Positions 62,350 through 64,000 of a stretch of 64,000 nucleotides of DNA are shown piece by piece. The DNA lies in contig JAZGTH010000008.1 of the NCBI GenBank assembly GCA_036877525.1, forward strand, positions 1,888,001 to 1,952,000, in the 5' to 3' direction. The notes beneath the pieces were generated by a model, which had not been told where the DNA came from, searched no databases, and was given only the letters and a program-made list of their open reading frames with translations. Every line of letters starts with the position of its first letter. The stretch's first letter is position 1. The position numbers and the translations under genes were made by a program. This DNA is from Chromobotia macracanthus. Lineage: Eukaryota > Chordata > Actinopteri > Cypriniformes > Botiidae.

Positions 62350-64000
62350 CAGGAACTTGATAGACTGGAAACCTGTGTTGGCATTAGTGGTCAAGCATTA
62401 GCCTGGTTTAAATTCTATTTAACTGACTGTTACCTCTTTGCCTATGTTAACAAGGAAAATTCTTGTTCCTCGCAGGTAAAATACGGTGTGCCACAGGGTT
62501 CAGTTCTTGGTCCTATTGTTTTCTCATTATATATGATTTCGTTTGGAGATATTATTAAGAAATACGAAAATCAGTTTTCATTGCTACGCTGACGATACCC
62601 AGCTTTACATTTCAACTCAAATAAGACAGAGGTTTTGATTATTGAACCCAATAGCTCTAAACTAGATATGACAGACCACAACATCCTTATTAAAGGTTGC
62701 ACTGTTGTCCCAGCTTCCACAGTTAAGAACCTCGGTGTAATGCTTGATAAGAACCTTTCTTTCTGTCTTTCGATAGTCACATTTCCAATATGTGTCGTAC
62801 TGCATTCCTACACCTTAGCAACATTTCCAAGATACGTCACATGCTGTCTGTCTTAGAGGCTGAGAAGCTTATCCACTCATTTACGAAGAATTGACAATTG
62901 TAACTCATTACTGGGGGGGTGTCACGCAAAACAAATAACTAAGCTTTAGCAGGTTCAAAATGCAGCTGCAAGTATTTTATTGATCTAGTGAACATTCGAC
63001 CAGATAAGCCCAATTCTAGCAACACTGCACTGGCTACCTGTTAAGTATCGCATATATTTTAAAATACTATTAATAACCTACAAAGCCTTACATGGTCTAG
63101 CGCCTTCGTATATTCGTGAATTACTTTCAGAATACAATCCATTGTGGACACTGCGCTCGCAAAGCAGTGGTCTGTTAATAATTTCAAGAATATCAAAAAT
63201 GTCTAAAGGCGGCAGATCTTTCTCCTACCTAGCACCAAAACTCTGCCAGCAATGTTCGGGACACAGACATAGTAGTTGAATTAGGTGAATGCAAGTCTGA
63301 AGAGATGGGTCTTTAGTAGACTTGAACTCCTCGACTATGTCTAGGAGTTCAAGGAGTTCAAGTCTACTAAAGACCCATCTCTTCAGACTTGCATTCACCT
63401 AATTCAACTACTGCCTTACCTAGGCCGCAACAGTCAGGCTTAACCGGAACCGAGCACATTTTTCACCCATTTTACTACATACCTTTCACATTCTATGTGA
63501 ACGGCCCCTATGCTAATATAAGCCTGTTTTGTTTCCCTTTCTCTTCCTTCCTCTCTCTCCCTCTCCTCCGAGGGACTCAGCGATACAGATTAGGTCCAGT
63601 TCAGCGTGACAACGCTCACAACAGCCTGTCTAAAGGAGGGGGTGACCACCATGGGGACTGTGAAAAAAATCAACCGCCACCATCACATTTCAGAGGAGAA
63701 ATGTCCCTCCCAGTGAGCATGGGTTCTCCCAAGGTTTTTTTCTCCACATTTATCATTGGAGTTTGGGTTCCTTGCCACAGTTGTCGTGTTGGAGTGCTCA
63801 CTGGGAGACTGACGATAATAGATATTGATACTCCATAGTAGATATATGACTGTGACATTGATAATTAGATATTGACACCGTTGTTACTTGTATCATTGTA
63901 TATATTCCCTTGTTTTTTTCCCCTATTTTCCTCCCTGTAAAGTGGCTTTGAGACAATGCCAAATTGTAAAAGCGCTATACAAATAAAAGTTGAATTGAAC
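62350..64000 (+). mobile_element. L2-type LINE, RT second half and 3' end
   Basis: It starts inside the RT (LDRLETCVGISGQALAWFKF), then VKYGVPQGSVLGPIVFSLYM, a mutated catalytic region near 62585 and TEVLIIEPNSSKLDM. Next comes STVKNLGVMLDKNLSF and a C-terminal part ending SKGGRSFSYLAPKLCQ in shifted frames (63205-63250). A hairpin interrupts it at 63271-63412. The 3' UTR has GGTTCTCCCAAGGTTTTTTTCTCC and ends TACAAATAAAAGTTGAATTGAAC at the window edge. Several stops. Confidence 0.8.
63271..63412. repeat. Perfect 60-bp inverted repeat (hairpin)
   Basis: Left arm 63271-63330 (AGTAGTTGAATTAGGTGAAT... ) is the exact reverse complement of 63353-63412, with a 22-base spacer. Only the right arm is in normal LINE orientation (AAGTCTACTAAAGACCC, LINE C-terminal coding end); the left arm is an inverted duplicate. 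Confidence 0.95.

Overview
The window reads as teleost fish chromosomal DNA, probably cyprinid-like (inference). It has AT-rich non-coding sequence, intron-split vertebrate genes, and a dense layer of the transposable elements typical of fish: CR1/L2/Rex1-type LINEs, Gypsy of several lineages, BEL/Pao, DIRS, Tc1, hAT, a tRNA-derived SINE and an endogenous retrovirus remnant. Few stretches are ordinary genes; most long open frames belong to decayed mobile elements.

Host genes. pdrg1 is complete on the + strand (21232-22289, five coding exons, one GC-AG intron). An endothelin-3 gene lies on the - strand (43233 down to 37215): signal-peptide exon, mature-peptide exon, endothelin-like-domain exon and a tentative last exon. 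A 3.4-kb Gypsy element sits in its second intron. A TIMP-family first coding exon (16047-16182, -) and a HECT-like fragment (17716-18070, +) are orphan pieces. A possible first exon at 7450-7598 is not recognised.

Mobile elements, left to right: LINE RT copy running in from the left edge (1-1450); Tc1 remnant (4845-5271); antisense LINEs (9003-10795, 11338-11757); a LINE copy nearly identical to the first (12190-13276); an internally repeated block (13320-14310); palindromic DIRS-type ends (14707-14950); integrase-like and CACTA-like fragments (19051-20390); then an LTR-element graveyard at 25-41.7 kb. That graveyard holds BEL/Pao integrase (25060-25743, -), a collapsed chromovirus (25790-26815), ERV pol (26960-28437), a Gmr1-like Gypsy with integrase ahead of RT and a CTGAG target duplication (29137-35059) that is itself split by an antisense LINE (32881-34082), a SINE (35630-35785), and a Mag-like Gypsy with two LTRs (38330-41696).

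Further right are LINE 3' ends (44290-45990), a solo LTR with a perfect GTATT duplication (47250-47654), another antisense LINE (49110-50120), a Gypsy integrase split by a hAT element (51780-53310), a Tc1-like element with both ends (55137-56411), and a GC-rich DIRS retroelement (57786-62340, -) lying between two same-strand LINE pieces. The last LINE carries a perfect 60-bp hairpin.

No prokaryotic-style operon, CRISPR array or defence system is visible. The most informative content is the stack of nested insertions, several with exact target duplications, and the unusual integrase-before-RT order of the Gmr1-like element. All family assignments come from motif recognition by eye, not from database searches.
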